Assembly (NCBI GenBank): GCA_002327725.1
Contig: DCXP01000079.1
Location: 1 to 36,895, forward strand
Source of the DNA: Proteobacteria bacterium UBA2133
GTDB lineage: Bacteria; Pseudomonadota; Gammaproteobacteria; Arenicellales; UBA868
DNA: 36,895 nt
Direction: 5' to 3'
Position 1 is the first letter of the stretch. Every line of letters starts with the position of its first letter. The notes beneath the pieces are model-generated. The model had not been told where the DNA came from. It was given only the letters and a program-made list of their open reading frames with translations, and made no database searches. A program made the translations under genes and the position numbers. This document shows positions 16,349 through 23,381 of the stretch, one piece after another.

Positions 16349-17281
16349 AGTAGGCGCTGCTTGTTTCACACTCTGGCGCTGCGCCTGGTGCTTTCCATCC
16401 AGCCAGACCACGAGACCCCCGACGGCGATCAATACGATGCCAAAGAGCGCCAGCATGTCGGGGAACTCGCTGAATACGAGATAACCCCAAAGCAGCACCA
16501 GGGGCAGGATGGCGTACTCAAAAGGCGCGAGGAATGAAGCCGGCGCGCTGCGATAGGCATACGACAGCGATAGCGCGGTAATGGCGGAAAGCACACCAAT
16601 CCCCGCGAGATAGACGACATCCCCCGCCGGCGGCCAGCGCCAGGCCCTCAGCAGAAATTCAATCCCGGGATCGGCATGACCCGCGAACTGGCCATGACCG
16701 GCGGCAAGCCCAATCAGCCCACTGGCCAGCACGAATGCACCCTGGGCGCTCACCGCAAGCAGCGCAGCAGATTCAGTATGCCCGATGTGCCGGGTTACCG
16801 TGGTAAAGCCGGCGTAGCAGAACGCGGCTGCCAGCGGCCACAGATATGCAAGCTCGATCTGTACGCTGAACGGCTGCACCACCAGGATCATGCCCGTTAA
16901 CCCGACCAGCACCGCCAGCCAGCGAAACGGGCCAAACTGCTCGCCGAGAAAATACCAGGAAAACACCGTGATGATCACAGGCGCAAAAAACACGACGGCA
17001 GAAGCCTGCGCCAGCGGCAGGCTGGCAAGCCCCGTGTAAAAAGTCATGTTGGCCGTCACCAGCAATAACCCGCGCAGAAGATGTGCGCCCGGGCGCTGGG
17101 TGTTGAGGGCCATGATGCCGTGACGCAACAGGATCGGCAGCAGAATGATCATGCTGACCGAGGCACGGATAAAAACCAGTTGATGCAGGGCATAGCCGCC
17201 GCTCAGCATCTTGATCACGGCATCCATGACCGAGATACAGAACATGGCCAGCAGCAGATTAAGAACAGCTTTGAGGTTCAC
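16328..17281 (-). CDS. EamA/DMT-superfamily membrane exporter
   Basis: A 317-residue protein with ten predicted membrane helices arranged as two EamA repeats (about residues 5-140 and 147-292). The family stretches LRGLLLVTANMTFYTGLASLPLAQASAV and APFEYAILPLVLLWGYLVFSE mark it as a 10-TM drug/metabolite transporter of the RhaT/YdcZ-like group. These proteins usually export amino acids, amines or other small metabolites across the inner membrane. It is divergent from the sulfatase/PMH gene across 215 bp. The C-terminal tail after the last helix is short and basic. Substrate cannot be inferred. Confidence 0.88.
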   Translation of the reverse strand: MNLKAVLNLLLAMFCISVMDAVIKMLSGGYALHQLVFIRASVSMIILLPILLRHGIMALNTQRPGAHLLRGLLLVTANMTFYTGLASLPLAQASAVVFFAPVIITVFSWYFLGEQFGPFRWLAVLVGLTGMILVVQPFSVQIELAYLWPLAAAFCYAGFTTVTRHIGHTESAALLAVSAQGAFVLASGLIGLAAGHGQFAGHADPGIEFLLRAWRWPPAGDVVYLAGIGVLSAITALSLSYAYRSAPASFLAPFEYAILPLVLLWGYLVFSEFPDMLALFGIVLIAVGGLVVWLDGKHQAQRQSVKQAAPTGYNSRK

Positions 17282-17496
17282 AGCGATTGTCGTTGAGCAG
17301 GTGTCTTAGCGTGCTGGCCAATCGCGGGAGATCATCCCCGGCAATTGGCCCGGCTGCAGATACTACACCGGATGCGACGGCCTTCACATAAACCCCTGGG
17401 CTTATGCGGCCAGCCCCTTCCGGAGTATCCCGACCCTAACTTGCCCTTAACGCTAGATAGCACGCATATACTTAGCGGCTTAAGAGAACGTCACGA

Positions 17497-19071
17497 ATGA
17501 ATATCCTGTTTATCATGTGTGACCAGTTACGCGCGGACTATCTGTCGTGCTATGGCCACCCGCACCTTGAGACGCCGAATATCGATGCACTCGCCGCACA
17601 GGGGGTGCGGTTTAACCACGCCTACTGTCAGGACCCCCTGTGTGGGCCGTCAAGAGCAAGTTTCTACACCGGCCGCTATGTCTCTTCGCATGGGGTGATG
17701 GCCAATGATGATCCGCTTCGAATCGGCGAACTGACGCTGGGGGATTATCTTCGGGATACCGGCATGCAGGCGGTCGTTGTCGGTAAATCTGAGGGAAAAT
17801 TCAATGCCCCGGCAGCACTTCGCTTCCATGTGGCCGAAGGGTCAGAACAGGAGCAATGCCTTCGCAATAACGGGTTCACGCCCTATGAACTCTTTGCCGG
17901 GCTGTATCCCGACCCAATTCTGCCGGCAGACCTTGGCTACAGCGACTATCTTCGAGGCCACGGGCTGGGTGGCGACAATCCCTGGGAGACCTGGGCCAAC
18001 AGCGCGCTTGATGACCGGGGTGAGATCGTCAGCGGCTGGCAGATGCGCAATGCCCGCCTCGCAGCCAGGGTGCCCGAAGCCCACTCAGAGACTGCTTTTG
18101 TGACTGACCGGGCAATCGAATACCTCGACGGGCTGACCCCGGACGACCGCTGGTGCATGCATCTCAGTTACATCAAGCCCCACTGGCCCTATCTTGCGCC
18201 GGCGCCTTATCACGAGCTTTACGGCCCGGAACAGGTATTGCCCACGGTACGCAGCGATCAGGAAAAAGAAAATCCGCATCCTGTGTATCAGGCTTTTATG
18301 GCGCAGGACTACAGCGAGAATTTCTCACGCGATGAGGTCCGGCAGACGGTGATCCCGGCGTATATGGGTCTCATTCAGCAACTGGATCATCATATCGGCC
18401 GGGTACTCACAAAGCTTGAGCACAAGGGCTTAAGAGAAAACACCCTCATCGTGCTGACCAGCGATCATGGAGACTATCTTGGGGACCACTGGCTTGGTGA
18501 AAAGGATCTCTACCATGAACCCGCGATCCGGATTCCCCTGATCATCAGCGACCCCTCGCCGGCTGCAGATGCGACCCGGGGCCGCGTCGACGATCATCTC
18601 GTTGAATCGATTGATCTTGTGCCCACTTTTGTTGAGAGTGCAGGAGGTGCTGTCTCTGGCCAGCGCATGGAGGGGCGCTCACTGCTGCCGTTGCTGCATG
18701 ATCCCGATCCGGCCTTGTCCTGGCGCGAGTTCGCTGTGAGCGAGATTGATTTCGGCGACCGCGGCCCGCGTGAACTGCTTGATGTGCATCCCTATGAATG
18801 CCGTGCCTGGGTGATTCGCACGGCACAGTGGAAGTACATCCTGCACCAGAAATTCCGCCCGCAGCTGTTCAACCTGCTGGATGACCCTGACGAGTTTCAT
18901 GACCTTGGATCTGATCCCGCCTGTCGCAGTGTGTGCGAAGCACTGCACGAAATGCTTTTTGGCTGGCAGCGCACGCTCAAAAGCCGCACAGAAGTACCGA
19001 CAGGTGATCTGATGGGCCGCGGGCCGAAACGCGACGAAGCCGACTTCGGAATTCTGATCGGCCGCTGGTAG
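17497..19071 (+). CDS. FGly-dependent sulfatase / phosphonate monoester hydrolase family enzyme
   Basis: A 524-residue alkaline-phosphatase-superfamily hydrolase without a signal peptide, so likely cytoplasmic. The N-terminal metal site is IMCDQLRAD (D9). The formylglycine motif is C49-G-P-S-R. TSDHGDYLGDHWLGEKD supplies the second metal site. The segment from RIPLIISD to VESIDLVPTFVE, and a C-terminal part ending in a tail that would complete a neighbouring active site, fit phosphonate monoester hydrolases better than periplasmic arylsulfatases. PMHs are promiscuous toward phosphodiesters, phosphonate monoesters and sulfate esters. No formylglycine-generating enzyme gene lies in the window, so modification must come from elsewhere. 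The M24 gene follows after 71 bp, co-directionally. Confidence 0.85.
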   Translation: MNILFIMCDQLRADYLSCYGHPHLETPNIDALAAQGVRFNHAYCQDPLCGPSRASFYTGRYVSSHGVMANDDPLRIGELTLGDYLRDTGMQAVVVGKSEGKFNAPAALRFHVAEGSEQEQCLRNNGFTPYELFAGLYPDPILPADLGYSDYLRGHGLGGDNPWETWANSALDDRGEIVSGWQMRNARLAARVPEAHSETAFVTDRAIEYLDGLTPDDRWCMHLSYIKPHWPYLAPAPYHELYGPEQVLPTVRSDQEKENPHPVYQAFMAQDYSENFSRDEVRQTVIPAYMGLIQQLDHHIGRVLTKLEHKGLRENTLIVLTSDHGDYLGDHWLGEKDLYHEPAIRIPLIISDPSPAADATRGRVDDHLVESIDLVPTFVESAGGAVSGQRMEGRSLLPLLHDPDPALSWREFAVSEIDFGDRGPRELLDVHPYECRAWVIRTAQWKYILHQKFRPQLFNLLDDPDEFHDLGSDPACRSVCEALHEMLFGWQRTLKSRTEVPTGDLMGRGPKRDEADFGILIGRW

Positions 19072-19142
19072 ATCCACGGGTCTCCTTATCGCTGGCAAAC
19101 AGCACCGGCTCACCGAACCAGATTAATACACCGGATTCATGC

Positions 19143-20306
19143 ATGACTGCTTCTGATCTTTTTGCCCAAAGGCTAAGCCAACTCAGGCTCAAAATGGATG
19201 AAGCCGCGATTGATATCGCGGTGATCACCGACGACGACAGCGTGTACTACTACAGCGGCTATTACGGCTACCTGCATATGGATTTCGGCCGCCCCACTAT
19301 TCTGGTGGTTGCAGCCGACGGCGACACGGTTCTGATTACCCCGGCCATGGAAAAAGATCTCGCTGAATCCTTGGCCGTTGTCGACCGCATTTCGCTCTGG
19401 AACGACGGCATGGGTGCCGAGTGGCGCGAAGCACTGCCGGGACTGCTTGGTGCGAAGGCTGCCATCGGCATCGAACCTGACCTCATTCCGCCTTTGGTTC
19501 GAACCTTTATTGATTCGATTGTGGATGCCGAACGTTATCGTGATGTCGCGCCGATGGTCTCGGACATGCGCATGATCAAATCCGAAGAGGAGTTACAGAT
19601 TGCACGGCATGCGGGTGAGGTTGGCATCGCGATGATGGAGGCGGGCCGCAATGCAATCCAGGAAGGCGTGGCCGAATATGAAGTCGCGCTTGCGGCGACT
19701 ACTGCCGGGACCCATAAAGCGGCAGAACTGCTGCGGACACATTACGGAGACACGAAGATGTCTCCCAGTATTCATTTCATGCAGATTCTGGCCTCGGGGA
19801 AAGAGATCACCATGACTCATCATCGTGCCAGCACCAAACAGCTCAAGTATGGAGAGCCGGTCTTTTTGTGTTTTTGCGGGATGACCGACTTTCACCGCTT
19901 TAAACTGGGATTTGACCGAACCTTCTGGATTGGCGAGATCGCAGACCGGTCACAGGAGGCCGCCTACCAGACGGCCATCGACAGCCAGGCTGCAGCGCTT
20001 TCCGTGCTGGGGCCGGGAGTCCTCGCAGAGGATGTGCACGGCGCCTATGCCGAGGTGATCCAGTCGGCAGGCTTTGATTACCCCTTTCGCTGCGGGCGGG
20101 CCACCGGCTTCAGTTTCCTTGAGCGTCCGCAGCTGGTATTTGGCGACAAGACGGTGCTGAAGCCCGGCATGGTATTCGCCGTTGACGGCTCAGTGACCGT
20201 GCCTGGAAAGTTTCGCGCTCAGGTGGGCGACAGTTTTATCATTACCGAGGATGGGTACGAACAGATTACCTCTCATCCCAAGACGATCGCCGAGGTGATC
20301 GTTTAG
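19143..20306 (+). CDS. M24-fold (creatinase/prolidase-like) protein with eroded metal site
   Basis: A 387-residue protein with the two-domain architecture of prolidase and creatinase: N-terminal domain 1-140, pita-bread domain 148-385. In metallopeptidases five ligands (D, D, H, E, E) bind two metals. By eye the first Asp position is Cys (C243), the second Asp is kept (D258 in GFDRTF), the His in the G-H-G-I-G loop is replaced (GRATG, 318-322), the fourth is kept (E327), and the last is in a G-D segment (362-363). So dinuclear metal binding looks lost, as in creatinase, which acts without metal on a C-N bond. It could hydrolyse a creatine-like or amide substrate. It likely forms an operon with the sulfatase/PMH gene 71 bp upstream. 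True substrate unknown. Confidence 0.83.
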   Translation: MTASDLFAQRLSQLRLKMDEAAIDIAVITDDDSVYYYSGYYGYLHMDFGRPTILVVAADGDTVLITPAMEKDLAESLAVVDRISLWNDGMGAEWREALPGLLGAKAAIGIEPDLIPPLVRTFIDSIVDAERYRDVAPMVSDMRMIKSEEELQIARHAGEVGIAMMEAGRNAIQEGVAEYEVALAATTAGTHKAAELLRTHYGDTKMSPSIHFMQILASGKEITMTHHRASTKQLKYGEPVFLCFCGMTDFHRFKLGFDRTFWIGEIADRSQEAAYQTAIDSQAAALSVLGPGVLAEDVHGAYAEVIQSAGFDYPFRCGRATGFSFLERPQLVFGDKTVLKPGMVFAVDGSVTVPGKFRAQVGDSFIITEDGYEQITSHPKTIAEVIV

Positions 20307-20356
20307 CCGGTATTTCCGAGGACCTGTGAGTCAGAACCGGTGTAATCAATGTGTGC

Positions 20357-20384
20357 TGATTCTCACCTGATTCGGTGAGGATCA
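20357..20384. terminator. Hairpin between convergent genes, likely shared terminator
   Basis: TGAT-T-CTCACC (20357-20367) pairs with GGTGAG-G-ATCA (20374-20384): 11 pairs including one T-G wobble, with a 6-base loop. It lies between the M24 stop and the end of the BMC operon, which converge here. No strong T-run on either side, so the terminator call rests on stem and position. Confidence 0.5.
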
Positions 20385-20399
20385 CCTCGAAATGCGGTT

Positions 20400-21074
20400 C
20401 TAAGAAGCCACAAAGGTGGCGATATCTTCGGACTGCACCACGTGGCAGTAGATCATATTGATTACTGCCAGTTCGTGGTTATGCAGTTCCATTGTGGAAG
20501 CAGCGCAGCAGTCTTCGACGGCCAGTACGTTAAAGCTCTCATCTGCCAGACTTCGCACGGTACTGCTGACACACTGATCCGTGAAGATGCCCGCTACCAC
20601 CACATTCCGGATCCCGATGTTGTGCAGAATGAGCCGCAGGTTGGAGCCCGTCAGCGCGCTATCGGTCGTCTTGGTAATAACGATCTCATCACCGCGAGGC
20701 GTCAGTTGCGGCACGAGCTGGCTATCCTCGCGATCCTTGGGCAGCAACAGATAGTTAAAGCCGGGCTTCTTCTGACTCAGTGATCGATCCCGCCCGTCTT
20801 CGGTAAGGCACGCAATGCGTGCGTAGATGATCTCGAATCCGAGGCTCCGGCAATGATCGACAAGGGCTGCTGTCCCGGGAATCACCTGGCTGTTCATCCG
20901 CTCAAAGAACGGCGACCATCGGGCAGCCTCTTCTGCATCGTCGGGCACTTCCAGATAGGTATTCTGGATATCGATTACCAGAAGAGCAGTTTCTGCAGGC
21001 TTTAGTTGGGGGTCCTCCGGCGGCTCTGCGGTTTGGTAATAAAAAGAACGAAACGCGCTCTTCCATTCACTCAA
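20400..21074 (-). CDS. Isochorismatase-like cysteine hydrolase, last gene of the BMC operon
   Basis: A 224-residue cytoplasmic hydrolase. The catalytic triad is visible: D35 (VIDIQN), K135 (ITKTTDSAL) and C168 (IFTDQCVSSTVRSLAD). This family cleaves C-N bonds in amides, ureides and carbamoyl compounds (N-carbamoylsarcosine, biuret, nicotinamide, ureidoacrylate) or vinyl ethers. Its start overlaps the stop of the second BMC-T gene by 4 bp (ATGA), so it is translationally coupled to shell production. It is not part of the RMM core I know. It might release the amine substrate from an amide, or clear a carbamoylated by-product. It has no obvious encapsulation peptide. Confidence 0.87.
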   Translation of the reverse strand: MSEWKSAFRSFYYQTAEPPEDPQLKPAETALLVIDIQNTYLEVPDDAEEAARWSPFFERMNSQVIPGTAALVDHCRSLGFEIIYARIACLTEDGRDRSLSQKKPGFNYLLLPKDREDSQLVPQLTPRGDEIVITKTTDSALTGSNLRLILHNIGIRNVVVAGIFTDQCVSSTVRSLADESFNVLAVEDCCAASTMELHNHELAVINMIYCHVVQSEDIATFVAS

Positions 21075-21700
21075 CGGCTCCTCCCCCTGACCGATCCCAG
21101 AGTCTCCCGGATAGCAGATTGGGCCCTGTGCAGTTGCTCCACATCGCCCGACATGAATACCCTGCCCGACACGCCCATCATCTGGACATCGTTCAAAACA
21201 GTGCCAGGAGATACGCGCTCGGCTTCGTTTGCTGCCGCACAGGCAAACAATGCAGGCGTCATCTCACACAGCAGCAGGGACTGACCTGGAACCAGCATGG
21301 ATGCGCTTCTGGAGCGGTTGAGAATGATGGCATGCTGATCCGACAGATTCTCGATCACATCCTCAAAGAGAACCTGCGGTGCCAGTTGGTCCGTGGCACT
21401 GGCGCCGATGCCCTGAAGGATGGCATCCCCGGCAGCATCCAACTCCTCCCGGTCTGACGAATGCAGTTCCAGCAAGCCAAACTGCCGCTCGGTGAATAGG
21501 ATCCCGGGCTCCATATCCGGGGCCGCCTTGAGTGCCAGGTCCGAAATCCGGTGGATCGCCAATGCGGGGGAGACTTCAATGATGAGGCTGTGCTGCCCCT
21601 CAAAGGGCGGATAGCCCCGGGCACGGGTTGGCGTGCTGAGATACGCCGCAAACTGTGGTTGCAGGTCGTATATCGGCAGATAAACCCGAAGTTCCGTCAT
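21071..21700 (-). CDS. BMC-T shell protein (tandem BMC domain), second paralogue
   Basis: A 209-residue protein homologous along its whole length to the BMC-T at 22763-23374. Shared landmarks are LQPQ near the N terminus, IIEVSPALAIHRISDLALKA, TERQFGLLELHS, SDQHAIILNRSRSASML and MMGVSGRVFMSGD. Two BMC folds (about 1-98 and 99-205) would form a pseudohexameric trimer in the shell facet, typically with a larger central pore. It is more diverged than its paralogue: it has an insertion around residues 24-33 and a basic tail. GGGAG lies about 8 bases before the ATG. It follows BMC-H by 29 bp. The pairing suggests one trimer for bulk cofactors and one with another role, which is inference. Confidence 0.85.
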   Translation of the reverse strand: MTELRVYLPIYDLQPQFAAYLSTPTRARGYPPFEGQHSLIIEVSPALAIHRISDLALKAAPDMEPGILFTERQFGLLELHSSDREELDAAGDAILQGIGASATDQLAPQVLFEDVIENLSDQHAIILNRSRSASMLVPGQSLLLCEMTPALFACAAANEAERVSPGTVLNDVQMMGVSGRVFMSGDVEQLHRAQSAIRETLGSVRGRSR

Positions 21701-21729
21701 TTCTCAGTCTCCCATTACGGATCTTCTGA

Positions 21730-22014
21730 CTACGCGCCTGCCGTGAGCGCGAAATGCCCGCCCAAGTCCGCATGCGGTCGGGGAATCACATGTACTGCAA
21801 CGACCTCGCCCACCTGATTTGCGGCCTCGGCCCCAGCTTCTGTCGCTGCCTTGACCGCACCGACATCGCCTTTGATGACGACAGAAACAAGGCCGCCGCC
21901 GACCTCATTCTTGGAAACCAGTTCCACGTTGGCGGCCTTCACCATCGCATCAGCCGATGCCAGTGCGGGGACGTAACCTCTCGTCTCGATCATTCCGATT
22001 GCCTGATTGGACAT
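21730..22014 (-). CDS. BMC-H hexameric shell protein (PduA/EutM type)
   Basis: A 94-residue single-domain shell protein, the main facet tile of a microcompartment. The start MSNQAIGMIETRGYVPALAS, then ADAMVKAANVELVSKNEVGGGLVSVVIKGDVGAVKAA and AVHVIPRPHADL, are textbook BMC-H features, including the K-N-E-V edge region. The pore loop equivalent reads V-G-G-G-L. Length is standard with a short C-terminal tail. A very strong ribosome site (AGGAGG, six bases before the ATG) fits the need for many copies. It lies between BMC-P (52 bp upstream) and the second BMC-T (29 bp downstream). Confidence 0.97.
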   Translation of the reverse strand: MSNQAIGMIETRGYVPALASADAMVKAANVELVSKNEVGGGLVSVVIKGDVGAVKAATEAGAEAANQVGEVVAVHVIPRPHADLGGHFALTAGA

Positions 22015-22020
22015 TGTTTA

Positions 22021-22026
22021 CCTCCT
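22021..22026 (-). promoter_or_regulatory. Consensus Shine-Dalgarno site of BMC-H
   Basis: AGGAGG on the minus strand, six bases ahead of the ATG at 22014. It is the strongest ribosome site in the BMC operon, in keeping with BMC-H being the most abundant shell tile. Confidence 0.8.
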
Positions 22027-22066
22027 GGTATTCTGGGCCAACGGGCCCGTTGATGAATTAACGTTC

Positions 22067-22309
22067 TCAGTTCTTTTCGTCGATTGAACCGATGATCAAT
22101 GCGTCTATCGGCGCCTTGATTTTTGTAAAGTACGCGGCGGCCACTGACCCCTGGGTGATGAGCACTGCCTCGCCTTCATTACAGCCCAAGGGATCCAGCG
22201 CGATCAATGAGCCCCCACCATCAAGCGAAACTTCCAACAGTGCCCCGTTAGGCAGGGTGTCGATGCGCCGCGACGACCACACTCGCCCTGTTACTCGACC
22301 ACGAATCAT
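22067..22309 (-). CDS. BMC-P pentameric vertex protein (EutN/CcmL family)
   Basis: An 80-residue protein that caps the vertices of the shell. MIRGRVTGRVWSSRRIDTLPNGALLEV is the usual EutN/CcmL opening, followed by LIALDPLGCNEGEAVLITQGSVAAAYF and a terminal API-DALIIGSID strand. Size is that of the family. Its ATG overlaps the stop of the preceding unknown gene by 4 bp (ATGA), so the two are translationally coupled. A shell needs only 12 pentamers, consistent with no strong ribosome site of its own. Confidence 0.95.
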   Translation of the reverse strand: MIRGRVTGRVWSSRRIDTLPNGALLEVSLDGGGSLIALDPLGCNEGEAVLITQGSVAAAYFTKIKAPIDALIIGSIDEKN

Positions 22310-22758
22310 TGCTTTAACCTCTCTATCTTCTTGCCTGTGCGTCTGATGACATCGTTTGCAAGTGGCGTCAATTGAACGCCTTTGGAAATTCGGACTATTC
22401 CAACTTCTTCCGGAATATTCATTGCCTGCTTCTCGGTAATCACGCCTTTATCGATCTGAATCACGGCAGAGCCCGCCGCCGCTGGCGAAGCGTTATGGTA
22501 TCCATGCTCTGATGTACTTCCTCGCATCTCAAGACGAAAAACGTGACGACCGGACTCGACCGCAGCACGGCCGCCAGTATCCCTGCTGATCGCAAGAACC
22601 CTTCTGACAAAGCGAGCGAGATCCTGGTCTGTGTTGATTGCCACTGCTTCCTCGGTAACCCGTTCTGGCGAGTTGTCAGATTCAGCCGTCTCCTTGCGGA
22701 TTTTGTGTAGCTCTTCACGTAACAAATCCCGGATCGTCTGCCTCAATGCTTCACTCAT
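22306..22758 (-). CDS. BMC-operon protein of unknown function with encapsulation-peptide-like N terminus
   Basis: A 150-residue protein I cannot assign. Start: ATG at 22758, 4 bp after the BMC-T stop, preceded by GAGG; a longer open frame (from 22863) runs back into BMC-T and is not credible. Residues 1-23 form an amphipathic helix (LRQTIRDLLREELHKIRKE) strikingly like the C-terminal encapsulation peptide of the aldehyde dehydrogenase (ELRKMIAEELRSIL). Residues 24-40 are a polar linker. Residues 41-150 are a mixed domain with one notable stretch, VQLTPLANDVIRRTGKKIE, recalling the TP-x-A-x-D motif seen in several BMC-associated proteins. It is translationally coupled to BMC-P. It may be an internal enzyme or a cargo-shell adaptor. 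Confidence 0.78.
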   Translation of the reverse strand: MSEALRQTIRDLLREELHKIRKETAESDNSPERVTEEAVAINTDQDLARFVRRVLAISRDTGGRAAVESGRHVFRLEMRGSTSEHGYHNASPAAAGSAVIQIDKGVITEKQAMNIPEEVGIVRISKGVQLTPLANDVIRRTGKKIERLKQ

Positions 22759-22762
22759 GGCC

Positions 22763-23374
22763 TCAAACTGCCCCCGCATTACGAAGGCTGCTTTCGGCTG
22801 CGTCACGCGCATGACGAATCTCTGCCTCATCGCCTGCCAGATAAACCCGGCCGTTGGCGCCAATCATCCGGTAATCCACGACTTTGATGTTAGATTCCTT
22901 TTCCGCCTCGTTACAGGCCAGGATGGCATAGGATGCCGGCTGGCACTCCAGCAGATACAGCGAATCACCGCCCAGGATCATGGACCCAAGCTTATTTCTG
23001 TTGATCAGAAATGCATGCTGGTGATCGACCCGGGTTACCACCTTCGAGCCGAGAATCTGAGGTGCACTGGCTTCTTCTTCGCGGGCGCCGATCGCATCCA
23101 GCACAGCCTGCGCCCCTGCTTTCACTTCGGCCGTGGCCCGCGAATGAAATTCGAGATAGCCGAATTGCCGCTCCACCACCAGCAGCCCGACCGATACATT
23201 CGCACCCTTCAGGGCCACATCGGTCAGCCCCTCGATGTCCAGTCCCGGGGCAACTTCAATAATCTGTGCGGCCATGTTATGCCGGGGCAGCACGCCGCGC
23301 ATCCACGATGCGACGTATGCCAGCGTCTGTGGCTGAAGCTGGTCCAGAAAAATAAAGGATCTCAGGTCCGACAT
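22763..23374 (-). CDS. BMC-T shell protein (tandem BMC domain), RMM type
   Basis: A 203-residue double-BMC-domain protein that forms trimers in the shell. MSDLRSFIFLDQLQPQTLAY, then IIEVAPGLDIEGLTDVALKGANV, VVERQFGYLEFHS, DHQHAFLINRNKLGSM and MIGANGRVYLAGDEAEIRHA, correspond closely to the BMC-T of mycobacterial/rhodococcal RMM loci as I remember them. The domains span about 1-98 and 99-200. It begins 7 bp after the aldehyde dehydrogenase stop and ends 4 bp before the next ATG, so expression is tied to the operon. Of the two paralogues this one keeps the regular family pattern. Confidence 0.92.
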   Translation of the reverse strand: MSDLRSFIFLDQLQPQTLAYVASWMRGVLPRHNMAAQIIEVAPGLDIEGLTDVALKGANVSVGLLVVERQFGYLEFHSRATAEVKAGAQAVLDAIGAREEEASAPQILGSKVVTRVDHQHAFLINRNKLGSMILGGDSLYLLECQPASYAILACNEAEKESNIKVVDYRMIGANGRVYLAGDEAEIRHARDAAESSLRNAGAV

Positions 23375-23381
23375 GACTGTC

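Noticed and set aside
16167..16490. 107-residue minus-strand frame overlapping the EamA gene end
   Set aside because: Most of it is in the wrong frame over EamA; the free part (16167-16327) resembles nothing I know.
17477..18438. 12-mer GGCTTAAGAGAA at 17477 and 18427
   Set aside because: Dozens of 12-mer repeats are expected by chance in a window this size; no extension beyond 12 bases.
22759..22863. Longer start for the unknown BMC protein (ATG-type frame from 22863)
   Set aside because: It would run inside BMC-T for 100 bases; the ATG at 22758 has GAGG and gives an encapsulation-like N terminus.
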